Source: Chlorobium sp. N1 (GTDB lineage: Bacteria > Bacteroidota > Chlorobiia > Chlorobiales > Chlorobiaceae). From it: a stretch of 64,000 nt of DNA. Below are positions 1 through 9,535 of this stretch, in pieces. The notes below the pieces were generated by a model. That model was not told the origin of the DNA. It ran no database searches and was given only the letters and a program-made list of their open reading frames with translations. Each line of letters begins with the position of its first letter. Position 1 is the stretch's first letter. Location of the stretch: NCBI RefSeq assembly GCF_004332115.1, contig NZ_SJPA01000005.1, positions 62,001 through 126,000 on the forward strand, read 5' to 3'. Made by a program: the position numbers and the translations under genes.

Positions 1-28
1 GATCGAGCAACCCCTCAACCCGCACCCG

Positions 29-856
29 ATGAAACGCCTCAGGGCCCTCCTCATTCTCCTTGCCGTAGCGACAGGATGCTCCGCCAACAATGCATCCGCC
101 GAACCTCCCGGACAGATCGCCGTTTCGCCATCGATGTTCGAGCTCAGGCTCGAAGATCGTCCCGTCACCAGTTCCGTGCGCATCAGGAACCTGAAGGAGA
201 GGCCCGTCAGCCTCAACGTCGAGGTCTGCAACTGGACGCTCGACCCGAACAACGAACTGAGGGAGATCGCGCCGACGGAGCAGTCGATCGACCAGTGGAT
301 GGTGATCAACCCGCTCGCCTTCACGATCGAACCGGGCAAGGAGCAGGTCGTGCGTTTCTCCATCCGCCCGAGGGTGAAGCCGGATCCGGGAGAGCACCGG
401 GCCATCATCTACTTCACCGAACAGCCTTCCAGAGACCCGCAGACCGGCGTGCAGCTTCTGTTCAGGCTCGGGGTGGGCGTGTACGCCTATGTCGATCCCG
501 TTGTGAAGAAAGGCGCACTCTCCTCGCTCCGTCTTGACAGGACCCGAAAAACGATCCAGGCGGAGCTCACGAACCACGGCAACGTGCATACCCGGCTGAA
601 GGGAAACTGGTCGATATGGCGGAAAGGCACCTTCCCCGGCTACGGCGTCATGGCCGAATGCCTCAATACCAAGCCGGGAGAGCAGATGCCCGAAGGGTTC
701 GTGGCGGCCGGCAGCATGAACACCACCCCGGTCCTGGCTGGCAGCCAAAGAGTGTTGTCGACCTCGATTCCGCTTCCCGATGCACCGGAGGGCGGATATG
801 AGGTCGCAGTGGCCGCAACGGTCGACGGCAGACGAATCGAAAAACTCTTTCCATAA
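29..856 (+). CDS. Pilus-type periplasmic chaperone-like protein
   Basis: A 275-residue exported protein. The N-terminus is a typical signal sequence (MKRLRALLILLAVATGC, then a polar stretch ending NASAEPP), so it should act in the periplasm. The body has the layout of a PapD-like immunoglobulin fold: an early strand with SPSMFELRLEDRP, then VRIRNL, then the phrase EPGKEQVVRFSIRPR about residues 95-115, which resembles the conserved strand region of pilus chaperones, and RAIIYFTEQP after it. The gene stops 21 bases before a larger usher-like gene on the same strand, the usual chaperone-usher pairing. A possible lipobox (ATGC) could instead make it a lipoprotein. The family call is by pattern only. 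A pilin gene, if there is one, would lie upstream of the window. Confidence 0.65.
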   Translation: MKRLRALLILLAVATGCSANNASAEPPGQIAVSPSMFELRLEDRPVTSSVRIRNLKERPVSLNVEVCNWTLDPNNELREIAPTEQSIDQWMVINPLAFTIEPGKEQVVRFSIRPRVKPDPGEHRAIIYFTEQPSRDPQTGVQLLFRLGVGVYAYVDPVVKKGALSSLRLDRTRKTIQAELTNHGNVHTRLKGNWSIWRKGTFPGYGVMAECLNTKPGEQMPEGFVAAGSMNTTPVLAGSQRVLSTSIPLPDAPEGGYEVAVAATVDGRRIEKLFP

Positions 857-877
857 CGCCATTCCCTGCAGCCATCG

Positions 878-3493
878 GTGTCCGCCCTCCCCCATCCACA
901 TCTGAAACCGCTCTGCAGTGCCGCACTTGCTTTGGCGCTTATCGCACTGCCGCCGGCCGGAAGGCGGCTCGATGCCGCACCGGCGCCGACGGGCGTACGG
1001 CCGGGTGGCGGTGAAGCAGAAGAGGCCGAAACCCTGCTGGTCGGCATCTATTACAACGGGACGCTCCAGGACGAAACCATCGTCTACCGCAGCCGGGGAG
1101 AGTACTGGATCGGGTTCGACTCCTTCCTGCAGAAGAGCGGGCTTCAGGAGGAGGGCCGCACCGGCGAACTCGTCCGCTACCCCACCAATCTCGGAACCCT
1201 GACGTTCGACTCCTCCGCGCTTCGCAGCTTCGATTCAGAGGAGTGCATTTCCTTCAGCGCGCTGAAGCGCGTCTTTCTGGCGAGGCCCGCCTTCGATCCC
1301 TCACTCTTCGCCGTCATGCTCGACATCCCCTGGCGGCCGGGGAGCGGATCGAAGCAACGGGGCGAAGAGCCCGACATCAAGGCCCCGTCCGGCACCATCT
1401 CCTACATCGGCATTGAGGCGCGGACCGATTTCGACTTCGACGACGAACCGCTGAAGAACCTTCTTCTGGAGTCGTCCGGGCGTGCCCTCAAGGGAGTCTG
1501 GAGCGTGACGGCCACGGGTGATCCCGGGGAGCGCATGACGCCCTCCCGCTACAACTGGACGACCTTCAACCGCCACACGGCCCTGCGGCTCGGAACCGGC
1601 TATTCGGGCACGCACTCCCTGATCGGATCAGCCGCCATGACCGGCGCGCAGTTCGGATGGAACAGCCGCTCCATCGTCGGGAGGCTCGATGCCGAACAGG
1701 GCTGGGGCAGCGAAACGTTCCTGAACTTCGATACGAACCAGCTGCGCACCCTCGAGGGAACGGCGCCTCCCGGAGGCATCGCCGAGCTGCGTTTTGACGG
1801 TGAGGTCGTCGCACGCCAGCGCATCCGCCTCGACGGGATGTTCTCCTTCGCGAACGTCAGGATGGACAGTGACCTGCGCAGGACCGAAGTCCGCATCTAC
1901 GAGCGCTCCCTCAATGAAAATCCGCTGAAGATCGTCGATTTCAGCCAATCGCTCGCAACCCGCTCCCTGCCTGGCGGCGAAATCATGGTCCGCGGAGGGA
2001 TCGGCCGCAGCGGCAACATCCTCGACGGCCGTGAGGGCTCGACCCGCAAGACGGAAGCCTTCACGAGCGTGCTCTACGGAATCAGCCGCAGAGTGACCCT
2101 CGAAGAGGCATACCAGCAGAAAACCGAAACCGGGAGCGCCGATCTCCTCTCCGGCGCCGTGCTGTCGATCGGAAGGAACTGGACGGCGGCGCTCTACGGA
2201 GCCAGTTCGAACCGGCGCTACGGTGCGGATGTGCGCTTTCAGGGGACCTATCGCCACTGGGACCTCTCTTACTGGGGAACGGGCCGTGAAGCGGGATACG
2301 TTTCGGCCGAACAGTCCCGGCGAGCGAGCCACTCGATGCGCTGGACACTCCGAGCGGCCGACGGCGTGAGCCTCCAGGCGATCGGACGCCGAGAGACCGG
2401 GGACGACAGCCTCGCCTACAGCTACCTGCTCCCGGCCGCGAACCTCTCCCCCTTCGGCTGGTGGCGCCTTGCGGCGACGCCGCACGACGACAGGACCTAC
2501 CGCTATGAGACCGGGTTGCGGCTCGGCGGTTCCGACAGGGTGACGGGAATCCTCGACAGAGGGGTCCTCTCCATAGACTACCGCCATGACCTCTCAAGGG
2601 AGCTGAACCTCAGCCTTGCCAACGATTACGCATTCAGCACCGCTGATGCCATCACCAACCTGGGCTTCGACTGGTACCCCGCCGGAGGGTCGCGCCAGAA
2701 CGTCTCGACGCTCTTCTCCTACTCGAAAGGCGCATTCGGCCTCTCCGGCTCCCTTGCACGCTACCTCAACACCGGGCTGCGGGTGGCGATGCAGTACAGC
2801 TTCAACATGAACAACGCCGCGAACCTCTCGACGAGCCAGCTCGTTCCGATAGCGGGCGCGGCCGATGCAAGAAGAGTCGTCGCCCTGACCCTCTCCTGGG
2901 ACCTCGGATGGTCCCAGAGGGGGTTCATCCCCATCAACCGGAACGAGGTGACGCTGACGAGGGGGGCTTTGGCGGGCTCGCTCGACGTCGACAGGGAGGC
3001 AACCCTCCCGGCTTCCGACATCAACGACATCCGTATCCTCCTGAACGGCAGGAGCCTGCAGCAGAGGCAGGTCAACGGCGACTTCTTCGTCGGACGTCTG
3101 CGCCCGGGGATCTACAGGGTCTCCATCGACCGCGAGAATCTTCCGATCGAGCTGGTTGCAGAACAGAAGGAGATGCTGGTGGAAATCAAGAACGGTGCCG
3201 TGACGGGAATGAAGATCCCGCTGCATGCGGAGTACGGCGCCGCCGGCAGGGTATGCGGGGAGAACGGCGAGGGAATTTCAGGAGCGCTCGTCTCGATTCG
3301 CTCCGAAAAGGGTGAGATCGTTGCTGCGACGAGGACCAACCGGTTCGGCTATTTCCGATCGGACGGGCTGAAGAACGGCTCCTACAAGGCAGTTGCGGAG
3401 TCAGGGGACGGAAGTTCAGCCGGGAGCGAGCGGGCGTTCAGCATCGAGGGAGACTACCTCTTCGGGCTCGACCTGACGATCAAGATGCCCTGA
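878..3493 (+). CDS. Outer-membrane usher-like protein
   Basis: An 871-residue protein starting at a GTG, with an N-terminal hydrophobic export signal. After a mature N-terminal domain (YYNGTLQDETIVYRSRGEYW) there is a long region of alternating short strands rich in aromatic residues and glycine, as expected for a large beta-barrel. The stretch GGIAELRFDGEVVARQRI near residues 290-310 resembles the plug region of ushers. Near residue 705 comes ILLNGRSLQQRQVNGDFFVG, then RPGIYRVSIDRENLPIEL, similar to C-terminal usher domains. The last roughly 80 residues (GRVCGENGEGISGALVSI onward) look like a carboxypeptidase-regulatory-like beta-sandwich. It would secrete or assemble a surface fibre together with the chaperone gene just before it. 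The exact usher subclass is not clear. Confidence 0.62.
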   Translation: MSALPHPHLKPLCSAALALALIALPPAGRRLDAAPAPTGVRPGGGEAEEAETLLVGIYYNGTLQDETIVYRSRGEYWIGFDSFLQKSGLQEEGRTGELVRYPTNLGTLTFDSSALRSFDSEECISFSALKRVFLARPAFDPSLFAVMLDIPWRPGSGSKQRGEEPDIKAPSGTISYIGIEARTDFDFDDEPLKNLLLESSGRALKGVWSVTATGDPGERMTPSRYNWTTFNRHTALRLGTGYSGTHSLIGSAAMTGAQFGWNSRSIVGRLDAEQGWGSETFLNFDTNQLRTLEGTAPPGGIAELRFDGEVVARQRIRLDGMFSFANVRMDSDLRRTEVRIYERSLNENPLKIVDFSQSLATRSLPGGEIMVRGGIGRSGNILDGREGSTRKTEAFTSVLYGISRRVTLEEAYQQKTETGSADLLSGAVLSIGRNWTAALYGASSNRRYGADVRFQGTYRHWDLSYWGTGREAGYVSAEQSRRASHSMRWTLRAADGVSLQAIGRRETGDDSLAYSYLLPAANLSPFGWWRLAATPHDDRTYRYETGLRLGGSDRVTGILDRGVLSIDYRHDLSRELNLSLANDYAFSTADAITNLGFDWYPAGGSRQNVSTLFSYSKGAFGLSGSLARYLNTGLRVAMQYSFNMNNAANLSTSQLVPIAGAADARRVVALTLSWDLGWSQRGFIPINRNEVTLTRGALAGSLDVDREATLPASDINDIRILLNGRSLQQRQVNGDFFVGRLRPGIYRVSIDRENLPIELVAEQKEMLVEIKNGAVTGMKIPLHAEYGAAGRVCGENGEGISGALVSIRSEKGEIVAATRTNRFGYFRSDGLKNGSYKAVAESGDGSSAGSERAFSIEGDYLFGLDLTIKMP

Positions 3494-3500
3494 GAATGGG

Positions 3501-4727
3501 TTACTGTTCCGGGGTTTCGACGCCGTGGCTGCGCAGGAAGCGGCGGATATTGCGTGCCGCCTGGCGGATGCGCTCCTCGTTTTCGATCATGGCGATGCGG
3601 ACGTACTCGTCTCCGTATGCGCCGAATCCGATGCCCGGGCTGACGGCCACCTTGCCTTCGGTCAGGAGGCGCTTCGAGAACTCGAGGCTGCCCATCTCGC
3701 GGAACGGCTCGGGAATGCGACCCCACACGAACATGCTCGCCCTCGGGCTCGTGAGCTCCCAGCCGGCGTTCGTGAAGCTCTTGACCATGACGTCGCGCCG
3801 CTTGCGGTACACTTCGGTGATTTCCCGCACGCAGCTCTGGTCGCCGTTGAGGGCCACGGTAGATGCGACCTGGATCGGGGTGAAGGTACCGTAGTCGAGC
3901 CAGCTCTTGATCTTCTCGAGCGCACCGATCAGCTTTGCGTTGCCGACCATGAAGCCCATGCGCCATCCGGCCATGTTGTAGGTTTTCGAGAGGGTGTAGC
4001 TCTCCACGGCCACGTCCTTGGCTCCCGGCACCTGGAGGATCGAGGGGGTCCTGTAGCCGTCGAAGGTGATCTCGGCGTAGGCGATGTCGCTGATGATGTA
4101 GAAGCGCTCCTGGCGCGCCAGCTCGACGAGGCGCTCGTAGAAGGGCAGCTCGACGGTAGCCGTCGTCGGGTTGTTGGGAAAGTTGACGACGATGTACTTC
4201 GGCCGCGGGGTAGATTCGCGAAGCGCGGTTTCGACATTGCGGAAGAAGGCCTCCTCGTCGAGCGTGAAATCCATATTGAGCTCGAGCTTCATGCGGTGGA
4301 CGTTGCCGCCTGCAAGGATGAACGCCTGGGAATGGATCGGATAGCACGGGTCGGGCACGATGGCCAGGTCGCCGGGGTTGGTGATGGCCTGGACGAGATG
4401 GACGTAGCCCTCCTTCGAACCCATGGTGACGACGACTTCGCGGTCGAGATCGAGATCCACGTTGTACTTGCGCTGGTACCAGTTGGCCACCGCGCCGCGG
4501 AGCTTGTAGATCCCCTTCGAGACCGAATAGCCGTGGGTGCGCGGACGGTTGATGCTCTCGACCAGCTTGTCGACGATGTGCTGCGGCGTGGGACCGTCGG
4601 GGTTGCCCATGCTGAAGTCGATGACATCCTCCCCGGCCCGACGCTCCGCCATCTTCAGCTCGTTGACTGCGGCAAAGACGTATTTGGGGAGGCGTTTGAT
4701 CCGGTCAAACTCGATTTCATCGAACAT
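3501..4727 (-). CDS. alaC: AlaC-type alanine/glutamate-pyruvate aminotransferase
   Basis: A 408-residue class I PLP-dependent aminotransferase, probably making alanine from pyruvate with glutamate as donor, in the cytoplasm. It matches E. coli AlaC along its length as I recall it: IDFSMGNPDG near residues 36-45, THGYSVSKGI near 64-73, the PLP-binding site YTLSKTYNMAGWRMGFMVGN with the Schiff-base lysine at about K248, and a C-terminal part with VSPGIGFGAYGDEYVRIA. Length is normal for the family. The gene converges on the usher gene with only seven bases between the stops. A related role as LL-diaminopimelate aminotransferase cannot be excluded from sequence alone. Confidence 0.85.
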   Translation of the reverse strand: MFDEIEFDRIKRLPKYVFAAVNELKMAERRAGEDVIDFSMGNPDGPTPQHIVDKLVESINRPRTHGYSVSKGIYKLRGAVANWYQRKYNVDLDLDREVVVTMGSKEGYVHLVQAITNPGDLAIVPDPCYPIHSQAFILAGGNVHRMKLELNMDFTLDEEAFFRNVETALRESTPRPKYIVVNFPNNPTTATVELPFYERLVELARQERFYIISDIAYAEITFDGYRTPSILQVPGAKDVAVESYTLSKTYNMAGWRMGFMVGNAKLIGALEKIKSWLDYGTFTPIQVASTVALNGDQSCVREITEVYRKRRDVMVKSFTNAGWELTSPRASMFVWGRIPEPFREMGSLEFSKRLLTEGKVAVSPGIGFGAYGDEYVRIAMIENEERIRQAARNIRRFLRSHGVETPEQ

Positions 4728-4857
4728 GGGCGTAATCCGTAATGGGGGTTGATCGCGGGAAAATGATGTTCAGCAATCTTAATGAAAAACCCGCTCAATT
4801 CAATACCTCGCCGACAATAAATTTCAGGCGCCGATCCCGTACCGCTCCGCCGCTCGT

Positions 4858-5307
4858 TCAGTCGAGCGTCGAGGTGCATGCCGGGCAGCGTGTCGCCTGC
4901 TGCGGCACCTGCGTCAGGCAGTATGGGCAGGTCTTCTTCGAGGGCGGGGCCGGCGCTGCGTCCTCCTTCCTGCGGAGGCGGTTGACCGCCTTCACCAGGA
5001 TGAACGCCGAAAAGGCGATGATGGCGAAACTCACGAGCGCGTTGAGGAAGAGGCCGTAATTGAGGGTCACGGCCCCGGCAGCTTTGGCCTTGGCAAGCGC
5101 CGCGTAGGGCCCGGGCTGCGCGCCCTCTTTCAGGACGACGTAGAGGTTCGAGAAATCCACCCCGCCCGTCAGAAGTCCGAGCGGCGGCATCATGACGTCG
5201 GAGACCAGCGTATTGACGGTCGCACCGAACGCACCGCCGACGATGATGCCGACGGCCATGTCGACGACGTTTCCCTTGAGGGCGAACTCCCTGAACTCTT
5301 TGAACAT
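4858..5307 (-). CDS. mscL: Large-conductance mechanosensitive channel MscL
   Basis: A 149-residue MscL, an inner-membrane channel that opens under osmotic downshock. The N-terminus MFKEFREFALKGNVVDMAVG and the pore helix GIIVGGAFGATVNTLVSDV are canonical, and the second membrane segment is about LFLNALVSFAIIAFSAFILV. I chose the ATG at 5307 because AAGGAGGAA lies just upstream and the family begins with this peptide; a longer reading from 5397 would add 30 unlikely residues. The C-terminal tail carries two CxxC pairs (CPYC and CPAC, 14 residues apart), a zinc-ribbon-like addition missing from E. coli MscL. Confidence 0.93.
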   Translation of the reverse strand: MFKEFREFALKGNVVDMAVGIIVGGAFGATVNTLVSDVMMPPLGLLTGGVDFSNLYVVLKEGAQPGPYAALAKAKAAGAVTLNYGLFLNALVSFAIIAFSAFILVKAVNRLRRKEDAAPAPPSKKTCPYCLTQVPQQATRCPACTSTLD

Positions 5308-5504
5308 TGCCGGTTCCTCCTTGTAATTGGGGGGTATTTTCCTCAAATGGGTCTGGCTTCCCCGCTGGCCCGCTTCTGAAAGAAATGTACGGAGCACGGG
5401 ACGGAATTCAACTACCGGATGGTATTTTCTGAATATTTGGTTACAATGGAAAGTATGCGCTTTTTATTCCCTCGCGCCCTGAAACCCTACGACATACCCG
5501 CCCC

Positions 5505-7013
5505 GTGCCAGAACACTCGAGAATTGAGGGCCAACGCCTCCGTCAGGAACTCTCGGAAGCAACCGGCAACGACTACAGCTGCTGCTACCAGTGCGGCAAG
5601 TGCACGGCAGGATGCCCGGCCGGCAGCCTGATGGACAACCCGCCCACGCGCATCATGCGCCTCGTGCAGGCCGGCATGGCCGAAGAAGCCCTCAAAAGCG
5701 ACGCGCTCTGGTACTGCGTCGGATGCATGACCTGCACCGCCCGCTGCCCCCAGAACATGGACATCGCCGGTACGATGGACGCCCTCCGCTCCAGAGCCCT
5801 CAAAACAGGCATCGTCTCCGACGAGCGCGCGAAGAAACTCGTCACCGCGTTCCATACCTCGTTCCTCCAGAACATCAGAAAGCACGGAAGGCTCCGGGAG
5901 CTCTCGCTCGTCGGCAGCTACAAGCTCCGGACCCGCAGTTTCCTCCAGGATGCCAAAGCCGGCCTTACGATGCTCAGGGAGGGCAAGATCAACCCCCTGC
6001 ATGCGCTTTCCGGCAGGGAGGACGTGCAAGGCAGGGAGCAGATAGAAGCGATATTCCGGGCGTCGGAGCGGCCCATGGCGCATGCCGCCCCAGCACGCCG
6101 CCCCCAAAAGCAGGTTGCGGCGACTCCTGAGCCCTTCGTTATCGCGCCAGGATCGACCATCGGCTACTACCCCGGCTGTTCGCTCGGCGGCACGGCCAAG
6201 GAGTACGACATCTCGGTGCGCAGGATGTGCGGGCTGCTCGGACTGAAACTGCAGGAGATCCCCGACTGGAACTGCTGCGGCGCCACCTCGGCCCATGCCA
6301 CCAGCCACAAGCTCTCCCTGCTCCTTCCGGCAAGGAACCAGGCGCTGGCCGATGCCGCCGGCATGGAGTACGTGCTGGCCCCCTGCGCCGCATGCCAGAA
6401 CCGGCAGGTCATGGCGCAGCGCGCACTCCGCGAGGACCCCGAACTCTGCCGCGAGCTGAAGGAGACGACCGGGATGGAGGCGAGCGGAAAGGCGCGCTTC
6501 ATCGGCGTCACCCAGCTGCTCGAAGCCATCGGAACCGACGAGCTCACAAGGCGGCTCAAAAAGCCGCTCTCCACGCTCACCCTCGCCTGCTACTACGGGT
6601 GCCTGCTCGTCCGCCCCATCGAAGCCATGCAGTTCGACGACCTCGAGAACCCGATGAAGATGGAGGCCGTGCTGGAGGCACTCGGAGCCGCCACGGTCGA
6701 CTGGTCGCACAAGATCGAGTGCTGCGGCGCCGGCCTTACGCTCGCACAGCAGGAGATGGTGGAGGACCTTACGCACGCCATCGCCAGGAATGCGGCGGCG
6801 AGCGGAGCGAAGGCCTTCGCGGTGGCATGTCCGCTCTGCCATGCAAACCTCGACATGCGCCAGGAAGGCATGAGGAAACGATACAAAGACATTGAGGCGA
6901 TGCCGGTATACTATATCTCCGAACTGGTCGCCATCGCTCTCGGGGCCGACCCCGAAGAGGTGGCCGTCGGAAAACATTTCGTCCCTGCGCTCGACATGCT
7001 GCGGGAATCATAG
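5505..7013 (+). CDS. hdrCB: Fused heterodisulfide-reductase subunits HdrC-HdrB
   Basis: A 502-residue fusion. Residues about 20-110 are HdrC-like, with two CxxCxxCxxxC clusters (C27-Q-C30-GK-C33...C37 and C71..C74..C77...C81) for two 4Fe-4S centres. After a linker, residues about 210-495 are HdrB-like with two cysteine-rich CCG modules (GYYPGCSLGG...NWNCCGAT-type and YYGCLLVRP...IECCGAG...CPLCHAN), the site that holds the noncubane cluster pair in heterodisulfide reductases. It would reduce or oxidise a disulfide or trisulfide carrier in the cytoplasm. The start is a GTG with no clear ribosome-binding site. It is the first gene of a block with hdrA and four flx-type genes. Confidence 0.88.
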   Translation: MPEHSRIEGQRLRQELSEATGNDYSCCYQCGKCTAGCPAGSLMDNPPTRIMRLVQAGMAEEALKSDALWYCVGCMTCTARCPQNMDIAGTMDALRSRALKTGIVSDERAKKLVTAFHTSFLQNIRKHGRLRELSLVGSYKLRTRSFLQDAKAGLTMLREGKINPLHALSGREDVQGREQIEAIFRASERPMAHAAPARRPQKQVAATPEPFVIAPGSTIGYYPGCSLGGTAKEYDISVRRMCGLLGLKLQEIPDWNCCGATSAHATSHKLSLLLPARNQALADAAGMEYVLAPCAACQNRQVMAQRALREDPELCRELKETTGMEASGKARFIGVTQLLEAIGTDELTRRLKKPLSTLTLACYYGCLLVRPIEAMQFDDLENPMKMEAVLEALGAATVDWSHKIECCGAGLTLAQQEMVEDLTHAIARNAAASGAKAFAVACPLCHANLDMRQEGMRKRYKDIEAMPVYYISELVAIALGADPEEVAVGKHFVPALDMLRES

Positions 7014-7060
7014 CTGTCCCTGTGCATGATCACTACTGACCATAAATCGTACCCTGACCA

Positions 7061-9031
7061 ATGGCAAGAATAGGAGTCTTCGTCTGTCACTGCGGCGAGA
7101 ACATCGCCGGCCGTGTCGACTGCTCGAAAGTCGTTCTCGCGCTGGAAAACCATCCCGGCGTCAGCGTTGCCACGGAGTACAAGTACTTCTGCTCAGACCC
7201 GGGGCAGGAAGCCATCAAGAAGGCCGTTCGCGAAGAGAACCTCACCGGAGTCATCGTCGCGGCCTGTTCGCCGCGCATGCACGAGGCCACCTTCCGCAAG
7301 GCCTGTGCCGCAGCAGGGCTCAACCCCTATCTCTGCGAAATCGCCAACATCCGCGAGCAATGCTCCTGGGTGCATGAAAACCCCGACGAAGCGACCCGGA
7401 AGGCCATCGAGATCACCCGTTCGCTCGTTGAGAAGGTCAAGCGCAACAGCGAACTTCATCCGATCGAGGTGCCGGTCACGAAACGCGCGCTCGTCATCGG
7501 CGGCGGCATCGCCGGCATCCAGGCCGCCCTCGACATCGCCAACGCAGGAGGCGAAGTGGTGCTCGTCGAGCGCGAGGCCTCGCTCGGCGGCCACATGGCC
7601 CAGCTCTCGGAGACCTTTCCGACCCTCGACTGTTCCCAGTGCATCATGACGCCTCGCATGGTGGAGGCATCGCAGCACCCCAACATCCGCCTGCTCACCT
7701 ACTCCGAAGTGGAAAAGGTCGAGGGCTTCATCGGCAACTTCAGGGTACGCGTGCGCCTGAAGGCGCGCTACGTTGATCCCGCCGCCTGCACCGGATGCGG
7801 AGACTGCATGCAGAAGTGTCCGCAGAAGAAAATCCCGAGCGAGTTCGACTGCGGACTCGGAAAGCGGACCGCCATCTCGACGCCGTTCGCGCAGGCCGTA
7901 CCCAACAAGCCCGTCATCGACAGCCGCTACTGCACCTATTTCAAGAACGGCAAATGCAAGGTGTGCGAAAAGGTCTGCCAGACGAATGCGATCAATTTCG
8001 AGATGGAGGACGAATTCCTCGACCTTGAAATCGGTGCCATCGTCGTTGCGACAGGCTTCCAGGTCCAGGACACCGCCCTGTACGGAGAGTACGGCTACGG
8101 GCGCTATGCCGACGTCGTGACCGGGCTGCAGTTCGAGCGGCTCGCATCGGCAAGCGGCCCGACAGCCGGAAAAGTCCAGCGGCCTTCCGACGGCGCAGAG
8201 CCAAAAACCGTCGTCTTCATCCAGTGCGCCGGATCGCGCGATCCCGCCAAAGGAGTCCCCTACTGCTCGAAGATCTGCTGCATGTACACGGCCAAGCACG
8301 CCATGCTCTACGCGCACAAGAACCACGAGGCAGAGAGCCGCATCTTCTATATGGACATCCGTGCCGCAGGCAAGGGCTATGACGAATTCACCCGGCGTGC
8401 CGCCGAGGAGGACAACGCCGGCTACATCAGGGGACGCGTCAGCAAGCTCTGGGAGGAGAACGGCCGGCTTGTGGTCCGCGGCGCCGACACCCTGCTCGGC
8501 AGGCCGGTTGAGGTACAGGCCGATATGGTGGTTCTGGCGACGGCCATGGTGCCGCAGCCCGACGCCAGGGAGCTGGCCAAAAAGCTCGGCATCGGCTGCG
8601 ACGATTACGGGTTCTTCAGCGAAGCCCACATGAAGCTCCGTCCCGTCGAAACCGCAACGGCCGGGATCTTTCTTGCAGGAGCCTGCCAGTCGCCGAAAGA
8701 CATCCCCGACTCCGTCGCCCAGGCCTCGGCCGCGGCAAGCAAGGTGCTCTCGCTTTTCAGCCGGGAACGGCTCGAGCGCGAGCCCGTCATCGCCAGAAAC
8801 AACGAGGCGACCTGTTCGGGCTGCTGGGGCTGCGTGCTTGCATGTCCATTCAATGCCATCGAAAAGAAGGATCTCACCGACCGCTCGGGCAACGTCCTGC
8901 GCCGGGTCGCGTCGGTCAACGCCGGCCTCTGCCAGGGATGCGGCACCTGTGTCACGTTCTGCCGCTCGAACAGCATCGACCTGGCGGGATTCAGCGAAAA
9001 ACAGCTATTTGCGGAGGTGATGGGCCTCTGA
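7061..9031 (+). CDS. hdrA: Heterodisulfide reductase subunit A-like flavoprotein
   Basis: A 656-residue HdrA, the FAD protein proposed to bifurcate electrons in Hdr complexes. N-terminal VFVCHCGENI is the usual HdrA opening. The FAD fold is at GGGIAG (147-152), followed by LVEREASLGGHMAQ and the HdrA signature around DCSQCIM. One 4Fe-4S motif sits at CTGCGDCMQKC (243-253), a cysteine-rich stretch follows (YCTYFKNGKCKVCEKVC), and two more clusters lie at the C-terminus (CSGCWGCVLAC and CQGCGTCVTFC). Length matches the methanogen and sulfate-reducer proteins. It lies 47 bases after hdrCB and 39 bases before flxD. Confidence 0.93.
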   Translation: MARIGVFVCHCGENIAGRVDCSKVVLALENHPGVSVATEYKYFCSDPGQEAIKKAVREENLTGVIVAACSPRMHEATFRKACAAAGLNPYLCEIANIREQCSWVHENPDEATRKAIEITRSLVEKVKRNSELHPIEVPVTKRALVIGGGIAGIQAALDIANAGGEVVLVEREASLGGHMAQLSETFPTLDCSQCIMTPRMVEASQHPNIRLLTYSEVEKVEGFIGNFRVRVRLKARYVDPAACTGCGDCMQKCPQKKIPSEFDCGLGKRTAISTPFAQAVPNKPVIDSRYCTYFKNGKCKVCEKVCQTNAINFEMEDEFLDLEIGAIVVATGFQVQDTALYGEYGYGRYADVVTGLQFERLASASGPTAGKVQRPSDGAEPKTVVFIQCAGSRDPAKGVPYCSKICCMYTAKHAMLYAHKNHEAESRIFYMDIRAAGKGYDEFTRRAAEEDNAGYIRGRVSKLWEENGRLVVRGADTLLGRPVEVQADMVVLATAMVPQPDARELAKKLGIGCDDYGFFSEAHMKLRPVETATAGIFLAGACQSPKDIPDSVAQASAAASKVLSLFSRERLEREPVIARNNEATCSGCWGCVLACPFNAIEKKDLTDRSGNVLRRVASVNAGLCQGCGTCVTFCRSNSIDLAGFSEKQLFAEVMGL

Positions 9032-9070
9032 AGCCCACCACGTCCGAACCAGAGGGGAAAAACACCACCC

Positions 9071-9520
9071 ATGAGCGAACCATTCGAACCCAAGATCGTC
9101 GCATTCGTCTGTACCTACTGCACCTATGCGGGAGCCGACCTTGCCGGCACAAGCCGGCTGAAATACCCGTCGAACGTGCGGATCGTGCGCCTGCCGTGCA
9201 CGGGCCGGATCAGTCCGATGTTCATCCTCAAGGCCCTGCAGAAAGGAGCCGACGGAGTGCTCGTCAGCGGCTGCCACCCCGGAGACTGCCACTTCGACCA
9301 CGGCAACTACCACGCCCGGAGGCGCTGGACGGTATTCAACTCGCTCCTGCAGTTCGCCGGCGTACCCGAAGAACGGGTGCGGTTCTCCTGGATCAGCGCC
9401 GCCGAAGGCCGGAAGTTCGCCGAGCTGATCTCAGAAATCACCGAGGATATCCGCCGGATCGGGCCGTTCGAACAGTACCATGCCCTCATTGCCGAAACCG
9501 GCAGTCCTGCACCGCTTTAA
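9071..9520 (+). CDS. flxD: MvhD/FlxD-like iron-sulfur linker subunit
   Basis: A 149-residue protein of the methyl-viologen-reducing hydrogenase delta subunit family. Motifs seen: VCTYCTYAGADLAG at the N-terminus, RIVRLPCTGRISP, then VSGCHPGDCHF, the usual cysteine pattern of MvhD holding one iron-sulfur centre. In related operons of anaerobes (Flx-Hdr) it passes electrons between the flavin oxidoreductase part and HdrA. It lies between hdrA and three further iron-sulfur/flavin genes on the same strand with short gaps, so the proteins probably form one complex. Confidence 0.88.
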   Translation: MSEPFEPKIVAFVCTYCTYAGADLAGTSRLKYPSNVRIVRLPCTGRISPMFILKALQKGADGVLVSGCHPGDCHFDHGNYHARRRWTVFNSLLQFAGVPEERVRFSWISAAEGRKFAELISEITEDIRRIGPFEQYHALIAETGSPAPL

Positions 9521-9535
9521 CACTCAACCGCACCC

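Noticed and set aside
3525-4742. 405-codon plus-strand reading frame
   Set aside because: It is antisense to the AlaC-type gene, which has every family motif.
5487-6977. 496-codon minus-strand reading frame
   Set aside because: It is antisense to hdrCB and its product (runs of R, H, E, G) has no domain I can see.
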